Shown: one piece after another, positions 46,314 through 57,944 of the stretch
Position numbering within the stretch: position 1 is the stretch's first letter
Layout of the letters: each line of letters starts with the position of its first letter
Assembly: GCA_001414485.1 (NCBI GenBank)
Contig: LLEY01000171.1
Coordinates: 1-64,000 of the forward strand
DNA from: Calycina herbarum
Lineage: Eukaryota > Ascomycota > Leotiomycetes > Helotiales > Pezizellaceae
Length of the DNA stretch: 64,000 nucleotides
Reading direction: 5' to 3'
Notes under the pieces: generated by a model
Told to the model about the DNA's origin: nothing
Databases searched by the model: none
What the model saw: only the letters and a program-made list of their open reading frames with translations
Made by a program: the position numbers and the translations under genes

Positions 46314-49300
46314 ATGTCGGAGAATATCGTAAGAAGCCTCGTGCTTTTCTCCTCGCCTCTGCTAAAAATTATCTAGACACCTACTAGTACTTCGCGCAAA
46401 GAAACCGACTCATCAACCATCAGCAGATCCTTTTCTCAATTTACCTCATTTTCATCTGGATCGAGCAACGTCAGTACGAACAATGACGGCGGAGGCCATC
46501 CCAAAGGGTCCCTTGGATTGAACCTTCTGTTCTCACCATCAGCTCCTCTAATCGACTTCATTTTTGTACATGGCCTTGGCGGAGGGTCCAGGAAAACATG
46601 GAGCAAATCACCTTCGTTGATGCATTTTTGGCCGCAGGAATGGCTTCCCAGAGACCCTGCGTTCAAGGATGTCCGAGTTCATAGTTTTGGATACGACTCG
46701 GATTGGATCAAGGGGAAGGATAGTTGTCTGAGCGTCCACCATTTTGGAAAAGCCTTGCTAGGAGAAATGGACACGTCTCCATACCTGGCCAATACGGAAA
46801 CCACAATAGTGCTAATAGGCCACAGCATGGGCGGGTTGGTCATCAAGAAGGCATACATGCTGGCGAGGCAAGACACGGCATGTAAGGGTCTGGTGAAAAG
46901 AATTCATGCAATATGCTTTGTAGCAACACCGCATAGGGGAGCCGGATCGGCGAAACTCTTGAGCAACATTCTTCATGCAGCGTATTCTTCTCGTGCCTAC
47001 ATTTCAGACCTCAAACGGTCTTCGGGGACTATCCAATCCATCAACGATGAATTTCGCAACTACTCGGCGGACGTACACCTCTGGTCATTTTATGAAACCC
47101 AGAAACTCAAGATCGGAGTCTTCAGCACACTCATTGTTGATCCAGACTCTGCTACTCTAGGCTACCGCGAGGAGAAACAAATACCCATGACTGCCGATCA
47201 CCGTTCAATTTGCAAGTTTGAGGCTGTGACAGATCCAAATTACGTCGTCATTCGGAATTCACTTGCGTCGATTGTCAATGAGATTTTGGACAGCGGTATA
47301 GAAGCACAGTCAAATACCCTCCTAAAACCTTGCTAACGCTCATAGTTGCGCAATCGAAAGAACAACTTTGGCGAAGTCAAATCAAAGACCTGGAAAAATA
47401 CTTGGGGGTGTCTGAAAAGTCAGAAGATGACCTCGCTACTGCTGAAGATGCACGCTTGCCAAGAACTTGCGAATGGTTATCAAGGAAAGACACTTTCATG
47501 AGGTGGGAGAACTTTGCCCCAAATACACCCAGTGTACTGTGGATCACCGGAAAACCAGCTGCTGGAAAATCCGTTCTTGCAGGCTATGCCATTGATCATC
47601 TCCAAACAGCAAACGTTGATCGCAGCTATTTCTTCTTCAAGTACGGCGATAAGTCTAAGTCTCGACTGAGTGCGTGTCTCAGGTCCATGGCTTTCCAGAT
47701 GGCCTGTTCGAACTCTAAAATTCGGGATACGCTTCTAGGGATGCAGAAAGACGACATACAGTTTGACAAGGACAACGAACGCACCATTTGGAGGAAATTG
47801 TTCTTGTCTGGTATCTTGCAGACTGGGTTTAGCCGGCACTACTGGATAATTGATGCTCTAGACGAATGTGTGAACTCATCGTCCCTTTTCGATTTGATGC
47901 TTGCCAAAATCGATAGATCGACCCCGTTGCGGATTTTAATCACTAGTCGAGAAAGCTCCGATTTAGAAAAGGGTTTTATGACTCTTGGCAAAGACCGATT
48001 TCAATCAGAGCAAATCTCAATAGCCGACACTCTTCCTGACATCAGACTCCTAGTTGAAGGAAAGGCAAAGTCCCTTGTTGTCAAGGATGACCATGATCGT
48101 GCAGCTTTGGTCGAAAAAATCCTGGCAAAATCGAGAGGATCATTCTTATGGACGGTCTTGGTTCTCAACGAACTTTCAAATTCATATATCGAGGAAGAGA
48201 CAAACCAAATACTCGAAGATGTGCCCCGCGGCATGGAGCCCCTATATCAAAGGACATTAGAAATGATGGCTCAAGCTCCACGTGGGAAGAAAGTCACTAT
48301 TTCCATTTTGACATGGGCTACTTGTGCGAGAAGACCGCTCTCAACGAATGAACTTGATGGAGCACTGAAGCTGGAAGTCAAAGGCATTATGACCAGTTCT
48401 GAAAAGGCTATCTTGGCACTGTGTGGTCAGCTAGTAGCTGTTGACAAATTTGGCAAGGTTCAGATGGTGCACGAGACGGCCAGGGAATTCTTGCTAAACG
48501 AAGCACTAGACTCTGAGTTAGCCATCAACAAGACCGCTGCCCACACTCAGATTGCGAGAACATGTCTCACGTACCTCACGGGGGAAGAAATGAATCCCCC
48601 TCAAAGTGGCAGACTTTCTTCCACCTTAGCCAACTTGAGGAAACGGATGGCATTTTCGCAGTACGTCTGTGAGGCATTTTCATACCATCTCAGCAAAGCC
48701 GATCCCCTACCGAATGACCTTTTCCTCCTACTGGATCAATTTTTCCAATCGAATGTGTTATCGTGGATCGAGATCGTAGCACGATCCCAAACTCTCATCC
48801 CTTTGATCCGGACCGCGAAGAATCTTCGCCACTATCTCAATGCACGCGCTGCAGAAAGATCCCCTTTGGGCAAACAAATGCACGACATGAGAGCTTGGAC
48901 CACGGATCTCATCCGCATTGTAGCGAAGTTTGGCGATGCCCTCATAGTCTCACCTACAGCGATCTATTCTCTTGTCCTGCCGTTCTGTCCTACGGAATCT
49001 GCGGCGTACAACGTCGCAAAATCTGGGAAGAGACCTTCCGTAGTGGGACTCTCATCTACGCAGTGGGACGACCGATTAGCTTGTATTAATTTTCCAAAGG
49101 GTCAGACCAGCGCCGTTTGCCATGGAGATGAGTTCTTTGCGGTTGGCCTGACGACCGGGACCGTCGCCCTCTACCATGCGACCTCCTTTCAGGAATACAA
49201 GGTCATCGACCACGGCGAAGCTGTCAAGCTCTTGCACTTTAAGAGTAAGTCGGATCTGCTAGCCTCTTGTGGGGCGAAGACCATAAATATCTGGGATATT

Positions 49301-51130
49301 CGTAGTGGACAGATTATCCATTGTTTCGTAGGCCCGCAGCGGTCTGTGTATCTAGCATTCGACAAGAACCTGCTCATCGTCGCATCTGAGAGGAACTATT
49401 TGGCATCTTGGGACCTGGACAATGACGGAGTCCAACTGCCAGATAGGCTATGGAACGTTTCTGCCGGGTATCTTGACAAACCGTCCCGCCGGCCACCCCG
49501 TGCTCTATCATTTTCCTCAGGGCACAAACTATTGGCCGTCGCCTATAGCGGACAACCTGTAACTCTGTGGGATTTGGAGGCAGATGCGTATTATGGTACT
49601 TGCGGCAAGAAACTACCCAATGGTGAGACAACTACGTATGTAGTCTCTGCCCTCGTCTTCAAGCCCAACACAAACTGTAACCTTCTCGCTATCTCGTACC
49701 TCGATGGTGAGCTGGTTCTCCTTGACGCGCTAGCAGACGTTGAGCTAGAGAGCCATCATGCGAATTGCCACACACTTGCAGCCAGCCCAGACGGTCACCT
49801 GCTCGCAGGAGGTGCTGGCTTCGGCACTATCCAGATCTACGAGTTTGACACCTTGAGATTGCTCTACCGCGTCAAGTCTTCAAACTTCTATATTAAGGAT
49901 ATAACTTTCAGCAGAGATAACCTTCACTTTGCAGATATCAGAGGGCCGCAATGTAACATCTGGGAGCCTGCGGTATTGCTCCGGGACCTGGTTGGGGACG
50001 ACAGTAGCGAAGTGTCAACGGCTTCTGTCGTTGAAGCAATTGTGCAAGACGCCAAGGTCAGAATTAGCGCAATGATCTTGCATCCGACGGAAGAAGTCGC
50101 ATTTTGCGGCAAAGAGGACGGATCTGTTTCTGTGTACGATCTAAAAACAGGAGCTCAGCAGCTAGAAACACTCTATCGTCACAAGTCCCATGTCCGTATC
50201 CTCACATGGTGGCCAACATCTGATCTCATCATGAGCGTCGATGCGTCAAATGGGATTCTTGTATGGAAACTAAGCAAGACACAGCAAGGCGTATGGGTAG
50301 CTGAGAAGATGCACATACAGTCTCGCTTGGACTGTGGAAGCTCTATCATTCAGGTCCTGCTGAATGAAGCAGCGGGTAAATTTATCTTGGCGACCCGGGA
50401 ATCAGACTACCTCTGGAACATTGATGGTAAACAGCAAGACTTCCGAACGTGGCAACAATCACCTGGGATTCGCAAGTGGATCCAACATCCGCATTCACCA
50501 CTCCACATGATCTGCATTGATGGCTCAGAAGCTCGAATCCATTCTTGGAGCGATTGGTCGGAAGTTGTACATCTGAATCTCGGCATCGACACAAAAGGGT
50601 TGCAACTGCGAACTGTCACATTCTTCACATGTAAACAAAAGCAGCGTATTCTCCTTGAGCTCTCCGAGCTTGATGGCTCAGCTCGTACACGTGCCTTACA
50701 CCTCCTCGATGCAACATCTTTCAGCGCCTCAATATTAGACGACATTACTTCAACATTCAATAACCAGAAAGGCAAAGCTCCATTGAAGGATACTCATTCG
50801 GATCCAGTAATCACCAGTCCACACCTTCGCTCGCTCACTAGCTGTGTTGCCCAAGTCGTCGGCTTCGGTGAGACGGGCAAGCTCATCTTCATCGACACCC
50901 ACTCTTGGGTCTGCTCTTGCGACCTCGAAGATCCGGGTACCGGCTCCGTATCCTACGTCCGGCATTTTTTCGTGCCGTACGATTGGCTCTCTGGGACACG
51001 AGATGTATTATGTACGATTCTCAAGCGCAATGTATTGTTTGCGCGGAACGACGACGTGGTGATTGTTAAAGGTGGACTGGAACATGTAGAAATGATTGAA
51101 AAAGTTCGTGTAATATCAGAGGTGGGGTAA
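46314..51130 (+). CDS. NLR-like protein: alpha/beta hydrolase - NACHT - WD40
   Basis: Three exons: 46314-46328, 46377-47295 and 47346-51130, giving 1,572 residues. Intron 1 is GTAAGA...TCTAG; intron 2 (50 bp) has a perfect CTAAC branch site and joins the two long frames in phase. After a Ser-rich leader, residues 53-300 form a SesB-like lipase/esterase fold with FVHGLGGG and the nucleophile elbow GHSMGG at 153-158. The NACHT domain follows, with P-loop GKPAAGKS at 380-387 and Walker-B-like WIIDALDE. From about residue 880 to the end are WD40-type beta-propeller repeats (for example TINIWDIRSGQ). Fungal proteins of this STAND architecture sense non-self and trigger incompatibility or defence responses. 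The gene looks intact although it lies 0.4 kb from the RIP island. The WD repeats here are divergent, not near-identical. Exon 1 is the least certain part. Confidence 0.88.
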
Positions 51131-53399
51131 TGACTGCACCAATGTGTTCGATAAATCGCCAACCTTACTGGCATGGAGCAAATCTAGATATCCTCTATAT
51201 CTTGCCACATTTCCAGATTGTCTAGGACGATAAGAAAGTTCGATGTCAGTATAATGTCTGTTAAAGTACTGTGGTGAGATCGGTCACAACAAGCAGCAAA
51301 CAAGTCCTACCAATTGCATGGTGAAAATAAGGTCTGCTTCAAATTTTCTGTAAATCTTGCGGAATGCACAGAGAATCACATGTTGTATCATTGATATATA
51401 TACTTGGAGAAAATATGATTCCAGACACATGTAACATTTACTTTACACCAGGTGGTGACCACCTGGTGGTCCTCGAACTCGAGCATTTCCCATCTAACAA
51501 CAGTCTTGAACGTATTTGGCTATTGTTTTATCTCTGTTCACAACGGTACACGACGTTGAAGATCACACATCAAGGTACGACAAGTTTCCTCCGCATTGCT
51601 ATCATGGTTACGGTATAGTCGCATCACTTCACGTCTAAGCTTCCTCAATAACTGAACTGCAAAAAAGAAGCTTCCCAGTGAAAGTTGGAGGGCATAGCAA
51701 GGAAGCTGAAAGCATTTAGCAGCTTAAACATTATTTCCGCCAATTCCAGGGATCAGCATTGTACTATACTAAGTTTTCAAGACTGTAGATCTTTGTATTT
51801 TTACTATGTGCCAAAAAATACATGAAATTTTTGTTTCTTGGAGTTGCGGACCAAACTTTGGCGAAAGCAGATCTAGGCTTAAGAAAGGCGAAGAACAACT
51901 CGAGCTTTTCTAGACCTTTAGTAATGATAGAGATGCGGGTTCAGAGTGGTTCTTATGGGTACCTTTGGCGTGTTAGATGTAATTCGTTCTTAGTGTTGTC
52001 GTGAATCCAATCAACAAGCAAAGTTTGAGAACATCTTCACGACTTCCCATTGGGTAGGCTGAAATGTGTGTTCTCGAAATCAAGCAACCACAATCTCGTG
52101 TTTGGGAAAGGGGCTGAGTGTATAAATAGCCACCTAAGTACAGGTCTTCATCCTTTTCTCGGACGTGTTTAACCCAAATAGGTGCCTTTATCAGTTTTCA
52201 TGAGAATTACGTCACGTGAAATATTTCTTCCGTTTTGTGATCTTCGTTATGAGTTCGCAGTGTTTGATTAGTAATAGTCCATATAACTGTTAGACATACA
52301 CAATTCCAGAGTCTCGTAATTGAATTAATTCCCTTTTCTCGTTCTTGGTCACGATTTCATTGCTTGCTTACTCACTTTCCTTACTCGTTACGAAAATCAG
52401 GCATTAATAGTTCAGTATCAGAATACCATATTCTGAATACTGAAATGATCCAAGACTTATGTCTTGATAGTCTGTCGAGATAGCCCAATTCTCCACATTC
52501 TACAATCCGGGATTCACGATACGGGATTGAAACACGTGATAACAAGCGGAGTTCCATGTTATATTACCAGCTATTAGTCTGCGTAATACACAAGGTAACC
52601 GTTGTGCCAGGGATCAAGTAACGCAAAAGTTCACCCAAAATGACTACCGAACGGTATCATTTTGGCTAATAGCGCATATATGGAGCAGACCCTGCGATTA
52701 TCGGCCAATCACGTGGCCCGATATCACAATCTATTACTTGGTCTTAATTATAAAATTGATGATGTTTTAGAGTTGTTCAGAACGTCTAGTACTGTTTATA
52801 TCTCGACAAGTTTCAAAGAAACACTGGGCTGAATTGGAATGACTTTACGAAATACGATAGCCGACTCCGGAGCTCTGCAGACGTTTCAATTTCTTTTCCA
52901 GGCACAATGTGTACTCACACTCAGCCGCACTGTGGGGGTGTAACCCATTTGATTGGTGACAGTCTCGCTTAGAATTCCTCTTCTGGCGAATAACCCCTAA
53001 AACTGCAGCCAGCAGGGTCTGTGGCGTCTCTAAATATGGAATACCAAGTATTGACGACCTCCCCGCATTCAAAGATATCTGCAATCCTGGCGGGTAACGG
53101 CAGTTCCTCGTCGTCTGATTAGAGTTTTTAAAATAAGGTTTTGTGGTTAGGTGACGTTTTTGATAGCACTCGTTTTCGTTGAGCCGCGTCGTGTGATACA
53201 TGTGGATATTGCGAGGACTCTACATTAGAAAAGAAAAACCCTCGTTTTCGACTCTGGCGGTTGGGTGCTCCTCATTCATTCGTTTCCGCTTTTCAATTCC
53301 CCCTCATTGTAGAACCCTCTTTACCTATTCCGAGGACTTCAAGAGACGGACTGGACTACCCCGCACTCAAAAACGCTCACATCGGCGGCACAGGCAGAG
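51131..53399. other. 2.3-kb intergenic region
   Basis: No gene with motif support on either strand. Holds an almost perfect palindrome at 51446-51468 and a TATAAATAG box at about 52,121 with no convincing frame behind it. A small RNA or unspotted short gene after that box is possible but not supported. Confidence 0.45.
51446..51468. repeat. Perfect 11-bp-arm palindrome
   Basis: Arms CACCAGGTGGT and ACCACCTGGTG are separated by a single G. It could form a hairpin after the NLR gene, about 320 bp past its stop, but nothing else identifies its role. Confidence 0.6.
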
Positions 53400-54528
53400 A
53401 TGGAATATCAACCACAAGTCCAAGAGAATGGGAAAGTTAGCAAGGCCAAAGGAATTTGGAAGAGATCTAGAACCGAGTCAACGTTCACTAGGGTCTAGTT
53501 TATAGCTTTCGTAATCAGTCAGCTTCCATCCAGCAATTCAAATTGAAGGGAACTTAAAACTAACGAATTGTTTTAGTTTCACTCGGACTTGCTCTCATTA
53601 TATCCCTCGGCTGTTTATCACCTCCTACCAAACACTTCGCACTTTTTTCCGTCAACCCTCGGGTCCTTGGCCAAAGATACAATCTCAGAAACAACACAGG
53701 ACACACCTACGGAGGAAAGGATTTAGAGGGAGACCTAACAACATTTCCGGATGTCTATAGAGTTGGGATGTCGGGTACGTTCCACGAATGGGAAACTTTA
53801 TCCCAGAGTTTTGTCTAATGTTCAATGCTGACCAATTGATCAAGGTGTGTGTAGAGAATATCTCAACACTAGCGAAATTCGGTGCACCAAAAGCTTTCCT
53901 CAGATTATCAACTTGGCTACCTTGATCGATGTAGACATCGCAGCTTTACCGAATACAACGGCTTATCATCTTCAGTCTTTCTGGGACAACATCACCCACG
54001 ATGACAAGGTAGCGCAACTCGAGACTACTGGGGCATCACTTGCAAAAGCGTCTGCTGGCTTGACCATAACTTCCCTCGTCCTCATTATTTTTTGCCGTCA
54101 TGATACTCATGTTTATGCTGAAAAGACCCGGATACCCCACCGTTGCGGCTTGTCTCGCGATTTTTGACGCGGTATTGATAGTTCTCGCTGCCGCACTCTG
54201 GATTACTGCAAGCGCGCAGTACACTTCCGCTGTCGAATCGTTGGCTGGAGGGGCCATCAACGAAAACCGTTCGTTCTGGGGTGCGACGGATCTTTTTCCC
54301 TTGTCGTTGGGACTTTACCTCTTTCTCCTCGCTGCGCTTGCGAAACTCATCGTTGTGCCGTTCATGGCATTGATTGTTCTAGTGTTGCTTTTCATACTAA
54401 TTATCTGCGCAATTTTGTTTATTTATATTGTATTTATTCTGTTTCTCTGTTTACTTGCGATGTGTGGTGGGGACGAGAAGACCAAGTTGACGGTGGAAAC
54501 TCACTATTACCCGGCCAATAATTATTAG
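53400..54528 (+). pseudogene. SUR7/PalI-like four-TM membrane protein, frameshifted
   Basis: Proposed exons: 53400-53492, 53577-53774 and from 53845 to 54528. The protein has a TM segment (SLGLALIISLG), then an extracellular part with VGMSGVCREY...C, like the G-x-W/S-G-x-C...C signature of SUR7/claudin-type proteins, followed by three TM segments and a short hydrophilic tail. The frame breaks in a run of six T at 54088-54093; one T fewer would fuse both parts. Also, my first exon joins exon 2 out of phase. So either two small errors exist in the sequence or assembly, or the gene is newly inactivated. SUR7 proteins act in plasma-membrane eisosomes; PalI in pH sensing. Which one this is cannot be told. 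Confidence 0.6.
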
Positions 54529-55546
54529 CTTGGAGAAAGGATTTGTACTGAGGAGTTTGTTTTGAAACCTATTCATTTTGCTATTTTGCGCTGAGCGATA
54601 TCGGAGCTGCATGGACGAGGTGGGAGGCCGTAATGAAGGGGCTTTATAATCAGTCCCAGTGGATTTATTAGGTAAGGTTGAAACCTGAAACAAATACCTT
54701 GTGTTGACAGTTGTTGAGATGCGTTTTCCTCACTTTTCACGATTTCCAAGCGCTTTGTCACGGCTCCAACCGGGTTTTTATTTGACTTTTTTTTAATTTG
54801 GCATGGATCAATTGAAATTCCATCCACCGTTGTTTTCTGATTGGGTTGTAAGCACAATTCCAAGCATGAATGATCCACCTGTCCAAAGTTTATTATTACC
54901 GGTCTCCCGATCTCCTTTTCCAGACCCCCTTCGCATCTCGGTAGCAATCACGATCCATATGGATTGAAACAATTCCTTCAACCTGAACAAATGACGATGA
55001 TTGTTTGTTGTTATACATGATACATTCAATTCCTCAAGGATTTTATGCCAATTCTCACGTGCGCCAAAGTCTATACATGAAAGACTGTATGAGCTGACAG
55101 GTGTGGATCCGGGGTGTTGGGGTAGGGTAGTCTGTCCTCCTCCGAGGAATTAATTTAAAGTGAGGATCCAACTCCCCGCTTTCGTCCCCCAGGACTTAAT
55201 CCGAACGTGCAGGTGGGGAAAGATGCGATAAACCAGAACGTATCACTTGCAGCACACAAGGCTATGCCTTGTGCAACCTGCCTACTCTATCTAAACATCC
55301 TCGCAAATCGGTGGAGTGACTGGGAATATGGCGAATTAAAGTGATGCACAGCACCATTGGAACCCCAAAAATTCCTGGATAAGCTGTCGGGCGGAGTGGA
55401 AACGCCGGAAAACAAGTTTTGGAAATATGAGGAATTATGAGGATATATACTCCCAATTCCCCATTCCAGTTTTTTGGGTTAACTTCAAGTGTTTTACACC
55501 TCAAAGTCACATCACACTCATTTTTTACCTCCAAGTTTCATTCACG
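54529..55546. other. Intergenic region and promoter of the dehydrogenase
   Basis: No supported gene. A TATATA box near 55,441-55,447 lies about 100 bp before the next ATG. A nearby CTCCCAATTCC stretch starts the leader. Confidence 0.45.
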
Positions 55547-57186
55547 ATGCGTTCATTCATTACTATTACTTCGCTTATCTCGACTGTTCTTGCAGCAGAA
55601 CCAGTAAACGACTATTTCTCTTTATTTCTCACTTGAATCCTCGTCTTGACAGTCCTAACATTCTTGCAGTGGCTCGAGGAACCAGATACTGGCTTAGTAA
55701 ACTACCTTGCTTCGACCAACTACACCGAAGGCTCATTGCCACTCCTTAAGGATATGAGGGCAGCTCCAGATTTCGATTGGGCTGCAGAAGCGCATTTAGG
55801 GGACCAGCAATACGCATTTTACAGAACTGCAGCTGCCGGCGAGTGGAGTTATCGTAACAACCTCGATATCTGGTCGAAAATAAAGTTTCGAACTCGCATG
55901 TTAAATGACGTCTCTAAATTAAACGAGACCCTTCCGTATGTTGCATAGCACTAGTCATAACATGTACTGAACTAACCACGCAAACAACAGTGTCACCTTC
56001 ATGGGATACAACTTCAGTGCTCCTATTTTCATCGCACCTGCTGCCCGTGCCGTTTACGGAAACGAGAGAGCTGAATTGAACTTTGTCGATGCTGCTGCCA
56101 GTGAGAACATTTTGTACACTGTAGGTTATTCTCCATTACGGATACATTCTGTTTGCGCCAAACTACTTGCTAACAAAAGTCTAGGCTGCACTTTATGCTT
56201 CAAAGACCATCGAAGAGATTGGAGCTCAAAAACACAATGACACCCCCAACGGCCCCCAAGTTACATTCCAGCAGGTTTGTTGTCCCTTTGATGAATTCAT
56301 CGAGACCAGCTTCTAATCACCCGCCAGATTTATGGAAACACAAACTTGTCCGTAACCTGGGATGCCATTGCACGTGCTGAGGCCCAGAATGCCAAAGCTC
56401 TTGTCTTCACAATTGATGCACCTGCTACATCTACTCGCCACCGCGCAGCACGTTACGACACAACTAATGCGTATGCTTTTCCCCATTTGTAATGCAATAT
56501 CCACAAAACTAATTTATCTTCTTTATCAGCAATGGTGTCACTGGGGCACTTACAGTAAGAAGCATCCCCAATCCCCCTCGGCTAAATTTTCTAACAAGAA
56601 TTCAGTGGGATCTCTACGACCAAATCAGAAACCACACCAAGTTGCCAGTTATACCTAAAGGCATCACAACTGTCGAAGACGCACTTCTCGCAATTGAGAA
56701 AGGCGCACCAGCAATCTACATCTCCAACCACGGAGGTAGACAGCTCGACCACAGCCCTTCGCCACTCGAGATCGCTTATGAAATCTACAAAAATGCTCCA
56801 GAGGTCTTCACCAAGATCGATGTGATGGCTGACAGTGGTGTGAGATATGGAACTGATGTGCTCAAGCTCCTCGCTTTGGGCGTAAAGATGGTTGGAATGG
56901 GACGCCCATTTATGTTTGCCAACTGCTACGGACTTGAGGGTGTTACCAAGCTCATTCAAATTATGAAGACTGAAATTGTCGCTGATGGAGCGCAAGCTGG
57001 TATTACTGATTTAAGAAATGTCAGCACCAAAATTGTAAGTCACCATGGCTCTATCAATTATTTGCTTGTACTGATATGAAATAGTTCAATGCCCGTGCTC
57101 TCGACGCTACTGTATATCTAATGGACGAAGAAGAAACCACTGCCAAGAACCAAGTCATCGCCAATGCCAGAAAGCATCAATTTTAG
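55547..57186 (+). CDS. Secreted FMN-dependent alpha-hydroxy-acid dehydrogenase/oxidase
   Basis: Eight exons: 55547-55603, 55670-55935, 55991-56120, 56185-56274, 56328-56470, 56530-56554, 56606-57034 and 57085-57186. They total 1,242 nt (413 residues) and all phases fit; several introns have CTAAC branch sites. Residues 1-17 (MRSFITITSLISTVLAA) are a signal peptide. The (beta/alpha)8 FMN domain follows, with LTWD, LPVIPKGI and the active-site signature SNHGGRQLD at 277-285, which includes the catalytic His and substrate-binding Arg. Near the end, DSGVRYGTDVLKLLALG binds the FMN phosphate. Relatives oxidise L-lactate, glycolate or similar 2-hydroxy acids; the secreted form would act outside the cell or in the secretory path. 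It lacks the cytochrome b5 domain of mitochondrial flavocytochrome b2. All catalytic motifs are present. Confidence 0.88.
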
Positions 57187-57944
57187 ATTTACTTCGCAGA
57201 AATAACCAGCGCTGGCAGACGATTGGAAAATCCTAGCACACCTTGTGCGTTCTTTGTATATATTTTAGTGGTAGATAGGTGGGATGATTTGGTGACTTCA
57301 ATTGAATGAGAGTCACCACATGTTCCCCTCTGCTTAAAAAAATGTTTGCTGCACCTCAATCCAAAAGGGGCAATAGAGGGGTAGATGGCATGTGACCACC
57401 ACTGGCGCAGCTTACAGGTGGCTTACTCGGCAAGAGTTAGACAAAATGATGGTGGGTTTATCAAGGCTCCCAACGTCCTGGAACAATGAACCATTTATCG
57501 GAGGAAGCAACAAAGATGAAGCTCACATGACTTAAAATCGATATCTTCGCTTGCAAAACCATCTTTTGATGTTTCTAGAAAATACATGACGATGATATAA
57601 ACACATTCGCAGAACAGAAGGAAGTTAAGAGCTGTGGTTTTCTCGGATGTATTGTCATTTTACATAGTTCCTGACAGAAAATGTAATAGTCCGAGGGGAC
57701 TTTGAACTGTACTAATACAAGCCACAACACCCCCACCAAGTCTGCTTCCATCTAGTCATCATTCCAACTTGACGAATTGGGCAACTGAGTTCCGAAGCCA
57801 GTAATATTTCGAAGCCAAATCCGTGTTTGCCTGGACTTGCCCAGATGTGCTACAGTGTTCTACTGTACATATATTATTTACCCCGTCCCAACATTCCGGA
57901 TATAAGCGCCAACGCCCCTTTTCGATAAGTCATGCAGTGCTGCT
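57187..57944. other. Convergent intergenic region
   Basis: The dehydrogenase and the 7-TM gene end toward each other here. No further gene or repeat seen. Confidence 0.5.

Noticed and set aside
46436..46666. Minus-strand frame opposite the NLR start
   Set aside because: Antisense to the conserved hydrolase coding exon; no motif of its own.
52845..53201. 118-codon minus-strand frame
   Set aside because: No recognised domain, overlaps the start of other frames, and composition is like spacer DNA.
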